DNA of 64,000 nt from Pyrinomonadaceae bacterium (GCA_019694395.1 JAIBCC010000015.1:89965-153964); one strand, 5' to 3'; shown: positions 8,290-17,809, counted from the first letter of the stretch. Numbers and translations are program-made. Notes: generated by a model from the letters alone, not told the origin.

Positions 8290-11268
8290 ATGAAACTTCA
8301 ACCGAAACTCTTTGCGAAAAGTCTATTTTTTGCCTTTTTACTTTTTACTTTTTACTTAAATCTTTCTGCTCAAACCAGAGATTACACCAAATACGTCAAT
8401 CCTTTTATCGGAACAGGCGGACACGGGCACACTTTTCCGGGCGCGACAGTTCCCTTCGGAATGGTGCAGCTTTCGCCCGATACCCGGATTGATAATTGGG
8501 ATGGTTCGAGCGGTTATCATTATTCCGACAAAGATTTGATGGGATTTTCGCACACGCATTTGAGCGGAACGGGGATTCCCGATTACTGCGATATTTTGCT
8601 GATGCCGACGGTTGGCGAAGTGGATTTTAATAACTTCAAATCAACCTTTTCACACGACAACGAAAAAGCCGAACCAGGATATTATTCGGTCAAAATTGAT
8701 AACGGAGTTTTTGCCGAGTTGACGGCGACAAAACGGGTTGGATTTCATCGTTTTACTTTCCCGAAAAGCGACAAAGCGAACATTGTTTTGGATTTGAAAT
8801 GGCGTGACAGAGTTTTGGATTCGTCTTTAAAGATTGTCGGACATAATCGGGTTGAAGGTTTTCGCCGTTCAAGCAGTTGGGCAAAAGACCAAATCGTTTA
8901 TTTTTCGATAGAATTTTCCGAGCCTTTTAATGATTCAAAAATCATTGTTGACAACAAAGTAGCAGAAAATGACCCTTTTAGAGATGCAAAAGGCAAAAAT
9001 CTAAAGTCATCATTAACCTTCAAAAACTTAAAGAAACCTCTGCTCGTCAAAGTCGGAATTTCTGCTGTTTCAATCGAAAATGCCCGTCAAAATCTCAAAG
9101 AAGAATTACCCGATTGGAATTTTGAAAAAGTTCGTCAAGATGCAAAAAATGCCTGGAATAAAGAACTGAGCCAAATCGAAGTAACTGACGAAAACCAAGA
9201 TAATTTAACCAAATTCTACACCGCCCTTTATCACACGAAAATTCAGCCGAATATTTTTCAGGATGTGAACGGCGATTATTTGGGACTCGATAAAAAAGTC
9301 CACAATGCGCCGAAAGATACGCATTACACGATTTTTTCGCTATGGGATACTTTCCGCGCGGCTCATCCGCTTTACACGATCATTGACGAAAAACGCACTG
9401 TTGACTTTATCAATACTTTTATTCGTCAATACGAACAAGGCGGACGGCTCCCTGTTTGGGAACTCGCAGGCAATGAAACCGATTGTATGATCGGCTATCA
9501 TTCGGTTTCGGTCATCGCCGACGCAATGGCAAAAGGCATCAAAGGTTTTGATTACGAAAAGGCTTTTGAAGCGGCGAAACATTCGGCAGAACTCAACCAT
9601 TTCGGACTCGAAGCCTACAAAAAACGCGGCTATATTTCGATGGAAGACGAAAATGAAGGAGTTTCCAAAACGCTCGAATATGCTTACGATGATTATTGTA
9701 TCGCAATGATGGCTAGAGTTTTGCTCAAAAAAAATGAAGGCATTGGCAAAGGCTTGTCGGAAGATTCGCTAAGCCGAAGCTATGCTACTGATTTTGAGAA
9801 ATATGCCAAACGTGCCGAGTCATACAAAAATCTTTTCGACTCCGAAACAGGTTTTATGCGTCCGCGTCAAAATGGCGGTTGGGTTTCGCCTTTCAAACCG
9901 AATGAAGTAACGTTTCATTTTACCGAAGGCAACAGTTGGGTTTATTCGTTTTTCGTTCCGCAGGATATTGGGGGATTGATTGATCTGCAAGGCGGAAAAG
10001 AAAATTTTGCTAAAAAACTGGACGAACTTTTTTCAACTGAAGACAAACTTGAAGGACGCGAACAGCCTGATATTACAGGACTTATCGGACAATATGCACA
10101 CGGGAACGAGCCTTCGCATCACATCGCTTATCTTTATAATTACGCCGATCAGCCCTGGAAAACTCAGGAATTAGTCCACAAAATTAACACAGAATTTTAT
10201 AAAAATGCTCCTGATGGATTGATCGGCAATGAAGACTGCGGGCAAATGTCAGCTTGGTTTATTTTGAGCAGTTTGGGTTTTTATCAAGTTTCTCCGCCGG
10301 ACACGATGTATGACATCGGCACGCCTCTTTTCAAAGAAGCGAAAATTCACCTGCAAAACGGAAAAACTTTTACAATTAAAGCTCCAAATGTTTCTAACAA
10401 AAATATCTACATAAATTCAGTAAAATTGAATGGAAATCCGCAAAGGATGTTTTCCTTTTTTCATAGTGATTTGATGAAAGGCGGAATTTTGGAACTTGAA
10501 ATGAGCGATTTACCGAATAAAAATTGGGCTGTGTGGAATTCCGCACGCAGAATTGGTTTTGGTTCTACCGCCGTTCCGATTATTGAATCCAAAGAAAGAG
10601 TGTTCAAAACATCAACTGAAGTTTTAATCAAATCTAACTCAAAAAACGCGAAAATCCTCTATTCAACAGACGGAAGTGAGCCAAAACTTGCATATAATCA
10701 ACCATTTACAATTGATAAAACTACAACTATCAAAGCGGTTGCAGTTAATTCTAAAGGCGAAAAGAGTCAAATTGTCGAATCCAAATTGCTACGCTTGCCG
10801 CACGATTGGTCAGTGCAGCTATTTTCAAAATACAACCGTCAATACACGGGCGGCGGGGATCAAGGATTAATTGACGGAATTCGCGGAACGACCAATTTTG
10901 CATCAGGCGAATGGCAAGGTTATCAGGCTCAGGATTTTGTGGCTGTCATTGATTTACAACGCCAAACGGAAATAAAACGCGTTGGTGGCGGATTTTTGCA
11001 GGTTGCGCGAAGCTGGATTTGGATGCCGACCAAAGTTGAATTTGAAGTTTCTAATGATAACGTAAATTGGAAAAAGGTAGCTGAAATCAAAACCGATGTT
11101 GCGCCCGAAGATATGAAAGAACAATTCAAAGATTATGTTCAAACGATTTCTCCGGTTCGCGGACGTTTTGTGCGGGTGAAAGCCACTAATCCCGGCAAAA
11201 TTCCGTCTTGGCATCCTGGCGCGGGCGGCGATGCTTTTATCTTTGTGGACGAAATTATTGTTGAGTAG
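8290..11268 (+). CDS. secreted GH92 alpha-mannosidase with CBM-like C-terminus
   Basis: A 992-residue exported Ca-dependent exo-alpha-mannosidase of family GH92, acting on mannose-rich glycans. It opens with a signal peptide ending in SAQ, then the family start YVNPFIGTGGHGHTFPGA with PFGMVQLSPD and FSHTHLSGTG. The catalytic-region motif GNEDCGQMSAWF is near residue 650. After about residue 770 comes a chitobiase-C-terminal-like segment (ILYSTDGSEPKL) and then an F5/8-type-C-like carbohydrate-binding domain (VEFEVSNDNVNWKKVAEI). The hydrophobic core of the signal peptide is encoded by a dispersed A/T-rich repeat (8326-8356). This is the last gene of the DNA that splits mfd. Confidence 0.92.
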   Translation: MKLQPKLFAKSLFFAFLLFTFYLNLSAQTRDYTKYVNPFIGTGGHGHTFPGATVPFGMVQLSPDTRIDNWDGSSGYHYSDKDLMGFSHTHLSGTGIPDYCDILLMPTVGEVDFNNFKSTFSHDNEKAEPGYYSVKIDNGVFAELTATKRVGFHRFTFPKSDKANIVLDLKWRDRVLDSSLKIVGHNRVEGFRRSSSWAKDQIVYFSIEFSEPFNDSKIIVDNKVAENDPFRDAKGKNLKSSLTFKNLKKPLLVKVGISAVSIENARQNLKEELPDWNFEKVRQDAKNAWNKELSQIEVTDENQDNLTKFYTALYHTKIQPNIFQDVNGDYLGLDKKVHNAPKDTHYTIFSLWDTFRAAHPLYTIIDEKRTVDFINTFIRQYEQGGRLPVWELAGNETDCMIGYHSVSVIADAMAKGIKGFDYEKAFEAAKHSAELNHFGLEAYKKRGYISMEDENEGVSKTLEYAYDDYCIAMMARVLLKKNEGIGKGLSEDSLSRSYATDFEKYAKRAESYKNLFDSETGFMRPRQNGGWVSPFKPNEVTFHFTEGNSWVYSFFVPQDIGGLIDLQGGKENFAKKLDELFSTEDKLEGREQPDITGLIGQYAHGNEPSHHIAYLYNYADQPWKTQELVHKINTEFYKNAPDGLIGNEDCGQMSAWFILSSLGFYQVSPPDTMYDIGTPLFKEAKIHLQNGKTFTIKAPNVSNKNIYINSVKLNGNPQRMFSFFHSDLMKGGILELEMSDLPNKNWAVWNSARRIGFGSTAVPIIESKERVFKTSTEVLIKSNSKNAKILYSTDGSEPKLAYNQPFTIDKTTTIKAVAVNSKGEKSQIVESKLLRLPHDWSVQLFSKYNRQYTGGGDQGLIDGIRGTTNFASGEWQGYQAQDFVAVIDLQRQTEIKRVGGGFLQVARSWIWMPTKVEFEVSNDNVNWKKVAEIKTDVAPEDMKEQFKDYVQTISPVRGRFVRVKATNPGKIPSWHPGAGGDAFIFVDEIIVE
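8326..8356. repeat. A/T-rich dispersed repeat inside a signal peptide
   Basis: This tract, read on the minus strand as units of aagtaaaaag and aaggcaaaa, matches the intergenic tracts at 50160-50192 and 63833-63864. Here it is translated as the hydrophobic core FAFLLFTFYL of the GH92 signal peptide. Confidence 0.7.
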
Positions 11269-11303
11269 TTGGTAATATTTTTTTTCCGAATTAAAATGGA
11301 GGA

Positions 11304-13688
11304 TTGCAATTCAACTTTATGACCAGCAATCCTTTATTTTTATTTCCGACTGCCGAAATCAATGCCGAGTTTAATATTCAATCTCGCGGAACTCGTAAAT
11401 TTCAAGGGCAAATTCCCGATTTGGTCGAGAACCTCAAATCTCAGGGTTCAAGTCAGTTTGTCTTTCAAACTCACGGTATGGCAGACAGATTTTCCGAAAT
11501 TTTGCGGGATTATGAAGTTGTAATTGATGCAAAAAATTTAGTTCACGGTCATTTATCTAACGGTTTTGAAATTCCAAGTCTTAAAGTCTCCTTTCAAACC
11601 GAATCTGATATTTTCGGACAAGCTTCACAAATCGAGAATCAAAGATCAAAGGTCAAAAATCGAAAATCAAAAACCAATCTTGGCGCATTTATTTCCGATT
11701 TCCGTGACCTTAAATCGGGGGATTTTGTCGTCCATGTTGATCACGGTATCGGGCGTTTTGAATCTTTGCAAACAATTGAAACCAATGGTGTTGAGCGAGA
11801 ATTTATGCTCCTCATTTATGCCGATAAGACCAAATTATTTGTTCCGGTTGAACGGATGGATTTGGTTTCGCGCTACAGTTCGGGCGAGGCGACTGCCCCA
11901 ACTTTGGACAAGCTCGGCGGATTGGGCTGGCAAAAAACTAAAGCCAAAGCCAAACGTGCAATGCGGGATATGGCGGACGAGCTTTTGCGCCTTTATGCCG
12001 AAAGAAAATTGGTGCAAGGATTTCCATTTTCAGCGGATTCGCCCTGGCAAATTGAATTTGAAGACGCATTTCCTTACGATTTAACCCCCGATCAGTCATC
12101 TGCGGTGGAAGATGTCAAAGGCGACATGGAAACCGCAACCCCAATGGATAGATTAATTATCGGGGATGTTGGCTACGGAAAAACCGAAGTGGCAATGCGG
12201 GCGGCATTCAAAGCCGTGATGGATGGGAAGCAAGTTGCAGTTCTCACACCAACTACGGTTTTGGCTTATCAACACGCCGAAACTTTCAAAAAACGCTTCG
12301 CAGCTTTCCCCGTCACTATTGAACTTTTATCCCGTTTTCGCTCGGCAAAAGAACAGAAATCCGTGGTTGAAGCTACTGAAAAAGGTTCGGTTGATATATT
12401 GATCGGAACCCATCGAATTTTGTCGGCAGATGTCAAACTTCCCAAGCTTGGATTAATGGTGGTGGACGAAGAACAGCGTTTCGGAGTCGCGCATAAAGAA
12501 AAATTGAAGCATCTGAAAAAGAAAATTGATGTGCTAACTCTTTCTGCCACACCAATTCCGCGAACTTTGAATATGTCGCTGATGGGAATGCGCGATATGT
12601 CCGTGATCGAAACTCCGCCGCGTGACCGCTTGGCAATCAATACCCAAGTCGTTCAGTTTTCCGAAAACGTCATCAAATCTGCCATCGAACTTGAACTTTC
12701 TCGTGACGGACAAGTTTTCTTTATCCACAATCGAGTTGAAACAATTTTTGCCATCGCTGCGCATCTGCAAAAAATCGTGCCACACGCCAAAATTGTAGTT
12801 GCTCACGGACAAATGAACGAAAAAGAAATGGAACAAGCCATTTTGGATTTTGTTGACCGAAAATACGATGTTCTGGTCGCCACGACTATTATCGAAAACG
12901 GCATTGACATTCCGCGAGCCAATACAATTATCATCAATCGTGCGGATACTTACGGACTTTCTCAACTTTACCAGCTTCGCGGTCGTGTCGGGCGTTCAAA
13001 CAAAAGGGCTTATGCTTATTTGGTGATTCCGCCGGAACGTGAGCTTTCCGATATTGCGCGGCGCAGACTTTCGGCAATTCGTGAGTTTTCGGAGCTTGGG
13101 GCAGGTTTTAGAATTGCGGCTTTAGACCTTGAGATTCGCGGTTCGGGAAATATTTTGGGCGGACAGCAATCCGGTCATTTAGATGCTCTTGGATTTGATC
13201 TTTATACCAAAATGTTGGAAAGAACGATTCGTGAAATTCGTGGTGAAGTGATTGAAGACGAATTGAGCGTTTCGATTAATATGGGAATTGACGTTTCCAT
13301 TCCCAAAGATTACATTGCCGAAACTTCTCAAAGACTGCGGACTTATAAGCGAATTTCTTCCGCCGATTCCGAAGAAACTTTGCGTAAAATTTACTCGGAA
13401 CTTTCGGACAGATACGGTAAAATCCCTGAATCGGTCGAGAACCTTTTTGAATATGCCCGACTTAGAAAATTAGCGGAGGAGATGCGAGTCGTTTCAATTG
13501 ACAAAACCCCGGACGGTTTTGCAATCAAACTTGACCAAAATGCACAGGTTTCGCCGGAAAAATTAATGGGATTTGTGCAGCAAACTGGGGCAAATTTTAC
13601 CCCGAACGGAATTTTACGGGTTAGTTCCAAAGCACAGGTTTTAGAAGCCGCCCGAGAGGTGCTGAAAATTATTTCCATAAATGGATAA
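11304..13688 (+). CDS. mfd: Mfd C-terminal piece (RNAP-binding and translocase domains)
   Basis: This is the remaining two thirds of Mfd, about 790 residues. It has domain 3, the RNA-polymerase-interacting domain (FVVHVDHGIGRFESL), and the RecG-like translocase with Walker A (GDVGYGKTEVAMRAAFKAV), the DEEQRFG box, SATPIPRTL, TTIIENGIDIPRANT and QLRGRVGRS, followed by the C-terminal TRCF domain. Synteny and orientation match the N-terminal piece at 295. Two starts are possible: TTG 11304, only one base after a GGAGG, or ATG 11319, which is 16 bases from it. Continuity with the upstream piece is clearest at T-S-N-P-L-F. A repeat-derived segment (11629-11677) adds QIENQRSKVKNRKSK in a linker. 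All motor motifs are intact, so it may still be active. Confidence 0.92.
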   Translation: MQFNFMTSNPLFLFPTAEINAEFNIQSRGTRKFQGQIPDLVENLKSQGSSQFVFQTHGMADRFSEILRDYEVVIDAKNLVHGHLSNGFEIPSLKVSFQTESDIFGQASQIENQRSKVKNRKSKTNLGAFISDFRDLKSGDFVVHVDHGIGRFESLQTIETNGVEREFMLLIYADKTKLFVPVERMDLVSRYSSGEATAPTLDKLGGLGWQKTKAKAKRAMRDMADELLRLYAERKLVQGFPFSADSPWQIEFEDAFPYDLTPDQSSAVEDVKGDMETATPMDRLIIGDVGYGKTEVAMRAAFKAVMDGKQVAVLTPTTVLAYQHAETFKKRFAAFPVTIELLSRFRSAKEQKSVVEATEKGSVDILIGTHRILSADVKLPKLGLMVVDEEQRFGVAHKEKLKHLKKKIDVLTLSATPIPRTLNMSLMGMRDMSVIETPPRDRLAINTQVVQFSENVIKSAIELELSRDGQVFFIHNRVETIFAIAAHLQKIVPHAKIVVAHGQMNEKEMEQAILDFVDRKYDVLVATTIIENGIDIPRANTIIINRADTYGLSQLYQLRGRVGRSNKRAYAYLVIPPERELSDIARRRLSAIREFSELGAGFRIAALDLEIRGSGNILGGQQSGHLDALGFDLYTKMLERTIREIRGEVIEDELSVSINMGIDVSIPKDYIAETSQRLRTYKRISSADSEETLRKIYSELSDRYGKIPESVENLFEYARLRKLAEEMRVVSIDKTPDGFAIKLDQNAQVSPEKLMGFVQQTGANFTPNGILRVSSKAQVLEAAREVLKIISING
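11629..11677. repeat. aaaatcgaaaatca-type repeat inside mfd
   Basis: An A-rich run of short atcaaa/atcgaa units is translated as a basic linker in the C-terminal Mfd piece. It shares an 18-base block (caaaaatcgaaaatcaaa) with the inverted intergenic tract just after the group 2a large subunit gene (56516-56553), so it is a dispersed repeat and not ordinary mfd sequence. Confidence 0.7.
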
Positions 13689-13773
13689 AATCACAAAAAA
13701 CTCTTTTCTTTTTCTGTGTTTTAGTTAATAATTTATTATTCGCAATATTGTTACTCAATAAGTCGAGAGGCTC

Positions 13774-15624
13774 ATTATCGAAAACATTCTCCAAAATCGC
13801 TATGAAATAGTTAGTCAGCTTGGTCGCGGCGGAATGGGTGCTGTCTACCTTGCCAAGGATCTAAGGTTTGAAGACTCATATGTTGCTCTTAAAAAGATAA
13901 CCATTGAGTTTGATAAATTAGACGAAAAGCAGCAAAAACTTTTTAAAAGCGCATTTGAACGCGAGGCTAATTTGTTAGCCAAATTAAGCCACGAATCAAT
14001 TCCCCGGGTGACTGATTATTTTAGTGAATCTGACAGCCAATATCTGGTCATGGAATTGGTTGATGGTGATGATCTGGGAGCGTTATTAGCCAAACAAAAA
14101 AATAAAAGATTTGCTGTCAAGGAGGTTTTGGACTGGAGTTTTCAAATACTTGATGCGCTTGACTATTTACACAATCAAAATCCGCCGATTATCCATCGGG
14201 ATTTAAAGCCTGCAAATTTGAAACTTACTTCGCGCGGAAGAGTTAAATTGCTGGACTTCGGAATTGCTAAGGGAACGGACGGAAAAAGTAATAATCACAC
14301 TACTATCACCAATCACACTTTTGTCGGCGCAACTTTAAATTACTCTCCGATTGAGCAGCTTTTTCGGGTGATTGATCCAAACTATCGTGATTTTATCATT
14401 GAAAAATTTGCAGACAAGGCAATAAATGTTCTCAATCAAAATGCAGATACCCGAAGCGATACCTTCGCACTTGGCGCAACTTTTTATCATTTAACGACCG
14501 GCGTCCTGCCCAACGATGCGTTAAAACGGGCACTTGATGTTTGGGGTGGAAAAGCTGACCCGCTGCAAAACCCGTCCCATTTAAATCCCGATATTTCACC
14601 TGAAATCTCCAATATTTTAATGAAATCTCTTTCCACTGATGTTGACGCTCGATATATGTCAGCCAAGGAAATGAGTAATGCTTTTCACGAAGCAGTTGCA
14701 GCCTCAAAATCTAAAAAGTCAAACAAAAAGAATTCGTTAGTTACTGAGTTTAGTAATTTTCCGATTCCGGCAAATCCGGATGAAACTCAACCATTTTTCC
14801 CGCAACAAATGGATTTGGGTGAGAAAACTCAGGTTGAAATCAATCCCGGCGTAAATAATGCAATAACTCAAGTTGAACCTTTGAGCCATCTTTCGCCAAC
14901 TCCAAATGAGCCAGAAATGCTCATTCAGGATACACAGGTTGAAATAAAACCGGCGGCACAGGATACCCAATTAAATCCGGTAACTTTTACTCAGGAGCCG
15001 AAACTTGATAGTGCAACAATCGCTGAAAAACCGATTAATGATGAGGTTACCAGACTTCCGATTGCCAACAACGCAGATTTAACCGGAGTTTCTTTTATTA
15101 ACAAAGTTTTGCCGGACGAAAAACCGTCTGAAAAGCCAACCGAACAATTTAAGATTCCTCCAGAAGTTCAGCGTGAACAAGAAAAACAAAATCAAAACAA
15201 AGCGGCGGCGGGATTATCAAAAAACAGTATTTTAGCTTTGGCTTCAACTGCCGGAGTCGGCTTCGTGATTTTGCTTTTGATTGCCGGAATAATAATTGTT
15301 CCCAAATTGATGGGTGATGGCGGAAAAGTTCCTGAAATAACCAATAAATCAGTGCCGACAGGTAATGCTAATAGTTATATACCTGCACCAACAGATTCCC
15401 CTGTATTTACTCCAACGGTTACATCACCTTCAACCCCAACCCCTGTTCCTACTGCGACCAAGCAATCAGCACCAAAGGAAACGCCTGCCCCTGCTCCGAC
15501 CAAACAGGCAGCAGCTAAGGAAACGCCTGCTCCAACAGCGGCTAAACCAAAATGTCGCAGAGATCCAAACGATAAAAGCGATGCTTGCGTATTTGAAGGT
15601 AGGTGCAGACAGATTTGTAACTAA
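13774..15624 (+). CDS. membrane Ser/Thr protein kinase, non-standard start codon
   Basis: A Hanks-type kinase of about 617 residues. It has the glycine loop GRGGMGAVYLAKD, catalytic HRDLKPANL, DFG and the LGATFYHLTTG helix. A long Gln/Pro-rich juxtamembrane region, one membrane span (GVGFVILLLIAGIIIVP, near residue 500), a Thr-Pro-rich stalk and a Cys-containing tail (about six Cys in the last 20 residues) follow. The first ATG (13834) lies inside the glycine loop and would remove half of it. Upstream to the in-frame TAA at 13759 there is no ATG, GTG or TTG. The homologous start falls at ATT 13774 or ATC 13777, just after GAGAGG (13765-13770), so a rare initiation codon is proposed. A mutated start is the alternative. 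Confidence 0.85.
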   Translation: MIENILQNRYEIVSQLGRGGMGAVYLAKDLRFEDSYVALKKITIEFDKLDEKQQKLFKSAFEREANLLAKLSHESIPRVTDYFSESDSQYLVMELVDGDDLGALLAKQKNKRFAVKEVLDWSFQILDALDYLHNQNPPIIHRDLKPANLKLTSRGRVKLLDFGIAKGTDGKSNNHTTITNHTFVGATLNYSPIEQLFRVIDPNYRDFIIEKFADKAINVLNQNADTRSDTFALGATFYHLTTGVLPNDALKRALDVWGGKADPLQNPSHLNPDISPEISNILMKSLSTDVDARYMSAKEMSNAFHEAVAASKSKKSNKKNSLVTEFSNFPIPANPDETQPFFPQQMDLGEKTQVEINPGVNNAITQVEPLSHLSPTPNEPEMLIQDTQVEIKPAAQDTQLNPVTFTQEPKLDSATIAEKPINDEVTRLPIANNADLTGVSFINKVLPDEKPSEKPTEQFKIPPEVQREQEKQNQNKAAAGLSKNSILALASTAGVGFVILLLIAGIIIVPKLMGDGGKVPEITNKSVPTGNANSYIPAPTDSPVFTPTVTSPSTPTPVPTATKQSAPKETPAPAPTKQAAAKETPAPTAAKPKCRRDPNDKSDACVFEGRCRQICN

Positions 15625-15725
15625 AATCAATTAAATGCTAAAATTGCAGAAATTTTTTTTCGGAAAGTGCTTGGTCCTAAAATAAAAAGGGTTGACTGTC
15701 CTTTTAAATCGTTTCAACTAATTTT

Positions 15726-17006
15726 ATGAGAAAAGGCTTCCTTAGTTCAATTTTCGTTCTTCTCATTCTCTTTGGATTATTAGCTGATTCTGCAAGCCTT
15801 TTTGCCCAAACGCCTCCTTTAACCATCGTAAATTTAAAAACTGCTTTAAAAGCTATCCGTCAAAAGCAACTGAATATTACCTATAACGAATTAATAGAGA
15901 GGATACGAAATCGAAAAGTTGACTTTAATTTAACCTCGAGCCGGGAAAGTGAATTAATTAAAGCCGGTGCACCTCAGGAAGTAATTGATGCAATCCGGGA
16001 AAATGGTCCGGAACCGGTTGAAACCAAACCTTTTACCATTGTAGATATTTTTCGGTCATTGAAAAAAGGAAAAGCTCCCGATAAACAGAAATCTCTGATT
16101 TCACAAATTCAAACCCGGAAAGTTAACGGAAAATTAACTAACGAAGAGGAAGATTATTTTATTGATGATGGTGCAACCAATGAGTTGATTGCTGCTATAA
16201 AAGACAATCCAGTCGGTGCTGAACAGATTACTGTAACTCCATCCGATCCAATCAAAACCGTTAAAAACTCAATTGGCATGGAGTTTGTTCTTTTGAAAAA
16301 AGGCTCATTTTCAATGGGATCTGATTTAGCGGCTGATGATGAAAAACCAGTTAGAACCATTACTTTTTCTCAGGATTTTTATTTAGGAAGATATGAGGTT
16401 ACTCAAGGTCAATGGCAGGAAGTAATGGGTGATACGGAAAAAAAATTGGCTTTGGCAAATGTAGTTGACTATTCACAAGGAGATAATTTTCCAATCGTCT
16501 GGGTAAGCTGGGATGAAGCAAAATTGTTTATTTCTAAACTTAACGAAAGAAACGATGGTTTTGTTTATAGTCTTCCGAGCGAAGCCGAGTGGGAATATGG
16601 ATGCCGTGCCGGAACAAATACCAAATACGCATTTGGCGACACAATAACTTTGGATCAGGCAAATTTTAAGAACTTTTTTGCGGTAGAAATCCCAACAATT
16701 GACACTCCTGATAAAGATATAAATATGATCCGGGAAGTTGGTTCTTACAAACCGAATAGATTCGGCTTATTCGATATGCACGGAAATGTCTGGGAATGGG
16801 TAGAAGACACATATGGTTCTAATTATAAGGGCTTAAAACTAGACGGAACAGCCAACACAAAGGGAGACACTGAACTGAGGGTTATGAGAGGCGGGAGCTG
16901 GGCTACCGGGATTAATTCTTATTTGCGGTGTTCCGCCCGATACTCCGATAAGCCTGAAAAACAAAGTAATCAAATTGGATTTCGGGTTGTAGCTCGTAAA
17001 AAATGA
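15726..17006 (+). CDS. secreted FGE/sulfatase-modifying-factor-like domain protein
   Basis: A 426-residue exported protein. After a signal peptide (to SLFAQ) come two copies of a roughly 60-residue helical module ending in GA-x3-I-x-AI (about 33-95 and 103-160). A formylglycine-generating-enzyme-type domain begins at NSIGMEFVLLKKGSFSMGS, with LPSEAEWEYGCRAGT, DMHGNVWEWVED and RGGSW, ending QIGFRVVARKK. The pair of catalytic cysteines expected just after RGGS in true FGE is absent (RGGSWATGINSYLRC), so the domain is probably a ligand-binding or structural version. It sits 102 bases downstream of the kinase gene and upstream of a module-sharing paralogue. Confidence 0.82.
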   Translation: MRKGFLSSIFVLLILFGLLADSASLFAQTPPLTIVNLKTALKAIRQKQLNITYNELIERIRNRKVDFNLTSSRESELIKAGAPQEVIDAIRENGPEPVETKPFTIVDIFRSLKKGKAPDKQKSLISQIQTRKVNGKLTNEEEDYFIDDGATNELIAAIKDNPVGAEQITVTPSDPIKTVKNSIGMEFVLLKKGSFSMGSDLAADDEKPVRTITFSQDFYLGRYEVTQGQWQEVMGDTEKKLALANVVDYSQGDNFPIVWVSWDEAKLFISKLNERNDGFVYSLPSEAEWEYGCRAGTNTKYAFGDTITLDQANFKNFFAVEIPTIDTPDKDINMIREVGSYKPNRFGLFDMHGNVWEWVEDTYGSNYKGLKLDGTANTKGDTELRVMRGGSWATGINSYLRCSARYSDKPEKQSNQIGFRVVARKK

Positions 17007-17030
17007 TTTTCAAATTCGGGTTGAGTAAAA

Positions 17031-17783
17031 ATGAAAAAATTTTACCAAATTTTATTTTCTTTAGGGTTTGCAGCATTTTTAGCTTATTCTTTTGGAACTT
17101 GGCAGGCTATCTCGGCACAGGAAAAACCTCTCGACTATCTTGAAATTCAACGAATCTTATTAACACCTGTCCCAAATGATCAGTTTCCTACAAAAGGTGA
17201 TCGGGATAAATTTCTGATAAACGAAATTTTAAGAAGAAGAGTTACTGATCAGCCTCCATTTACTGATGATATTAGAGATCAATTAAAAAAAGCCGGGGCA
17301 ACCGAATTTTTACTTAATACAATTAAAACAAATATTAAGAAAACCAATCCCCCGCCTACTCCAATACCTTCGACACCTACACCTACGCCAACTCCCGTTC
17401 CGACTCCAACGCCAACTCCTACACCGACACCGACACCGACACCTACGCCAACTCCTATTCCAACACCCGAAGTAACTGCAACTCCTACACCGGTTGAAGA
17501 GTTACCGAAAACTCCTTATACAATTAAAGAAATCAACAGCGAATTGGACAAAAACAATAGTTCAGAAAATCAAAAAGAATTGATCAGGAAAATTGAGATC
17601 AGAAAATTTAGTGGGACACTTACTCCTAATCTGGAAGAATTTTTGAGGATAGATGGAGCAATTCCCGAATTAATTGATGCACTTAAGAAAAACAATGTAA
17701 ATCTTTCGCCTGCTTCCGCATCAATCTTAACTGAATTTGTAAATTATTTTTACTCAATAATTTCGGATAAATTTGGTGAATGA
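17031..17783 (+). CDS. secreted protein with Thr-Pro linker and repeated module
   Basis: A 250-residue exported protein, 25 bases after the FGE-like gene and likely co-transcribed. A signal peptide (to AISAQ) is followed by one helical module (about 35-105), a long Thr-Pro spacer (about 110-150, imperfect actcctac-type codon repeat) and a second module (about 160-225) with [28 protein letters not shown]. The modules match the two in the FGE-like neighbour. No enzymatic motif is visible; a cell-surface binding or spacer role is inferred. Confidence 0.72.
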   Translation: MKKFYQILFSLGFAAFLAYSFGTWQAISAQEKPLDYLEIQRILLTPVPNDQFPTKGDRDKFLINEILRRRVTDQPPFTDDIRDQLKKAGATEFLLNTIKTNIKKTNPPPTPIPSTPTPTPTPVPTPTPTPTPTPTPTPTPTPIPTPEVTATPTPVEELPKTPYTIKEINSELDKNNSSENQKELIRKIEIRKFSGTLTPNLEEFLRIDGAIPELIDALKKNNVNLSPASASILTEFVNYFYSIISDKFGE

Positions 17784-17809
17784 AAGGTTAGCTTTCTTCC
17801 AAAATAATT

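Noticed and set aside
1396..11300. Composite transposon explaining the mfd insertion
   Set aside because: No transposase, integrase or clear target duplication was found at either edge; the mechanism stays open.
15726..17006. Functional formylglycine-generating enzyme with a sulfatase partner
   Set aside because: Catalytic cysteines are absent and no sulfatase gene is in the window.
17360..17470. Dense short repeats that could suggest a CRISPR-like or satellite array
   Set aside because: They are codon repeats for a Thr-Pro linker inside a secreted protein, with no spacers of constant length.
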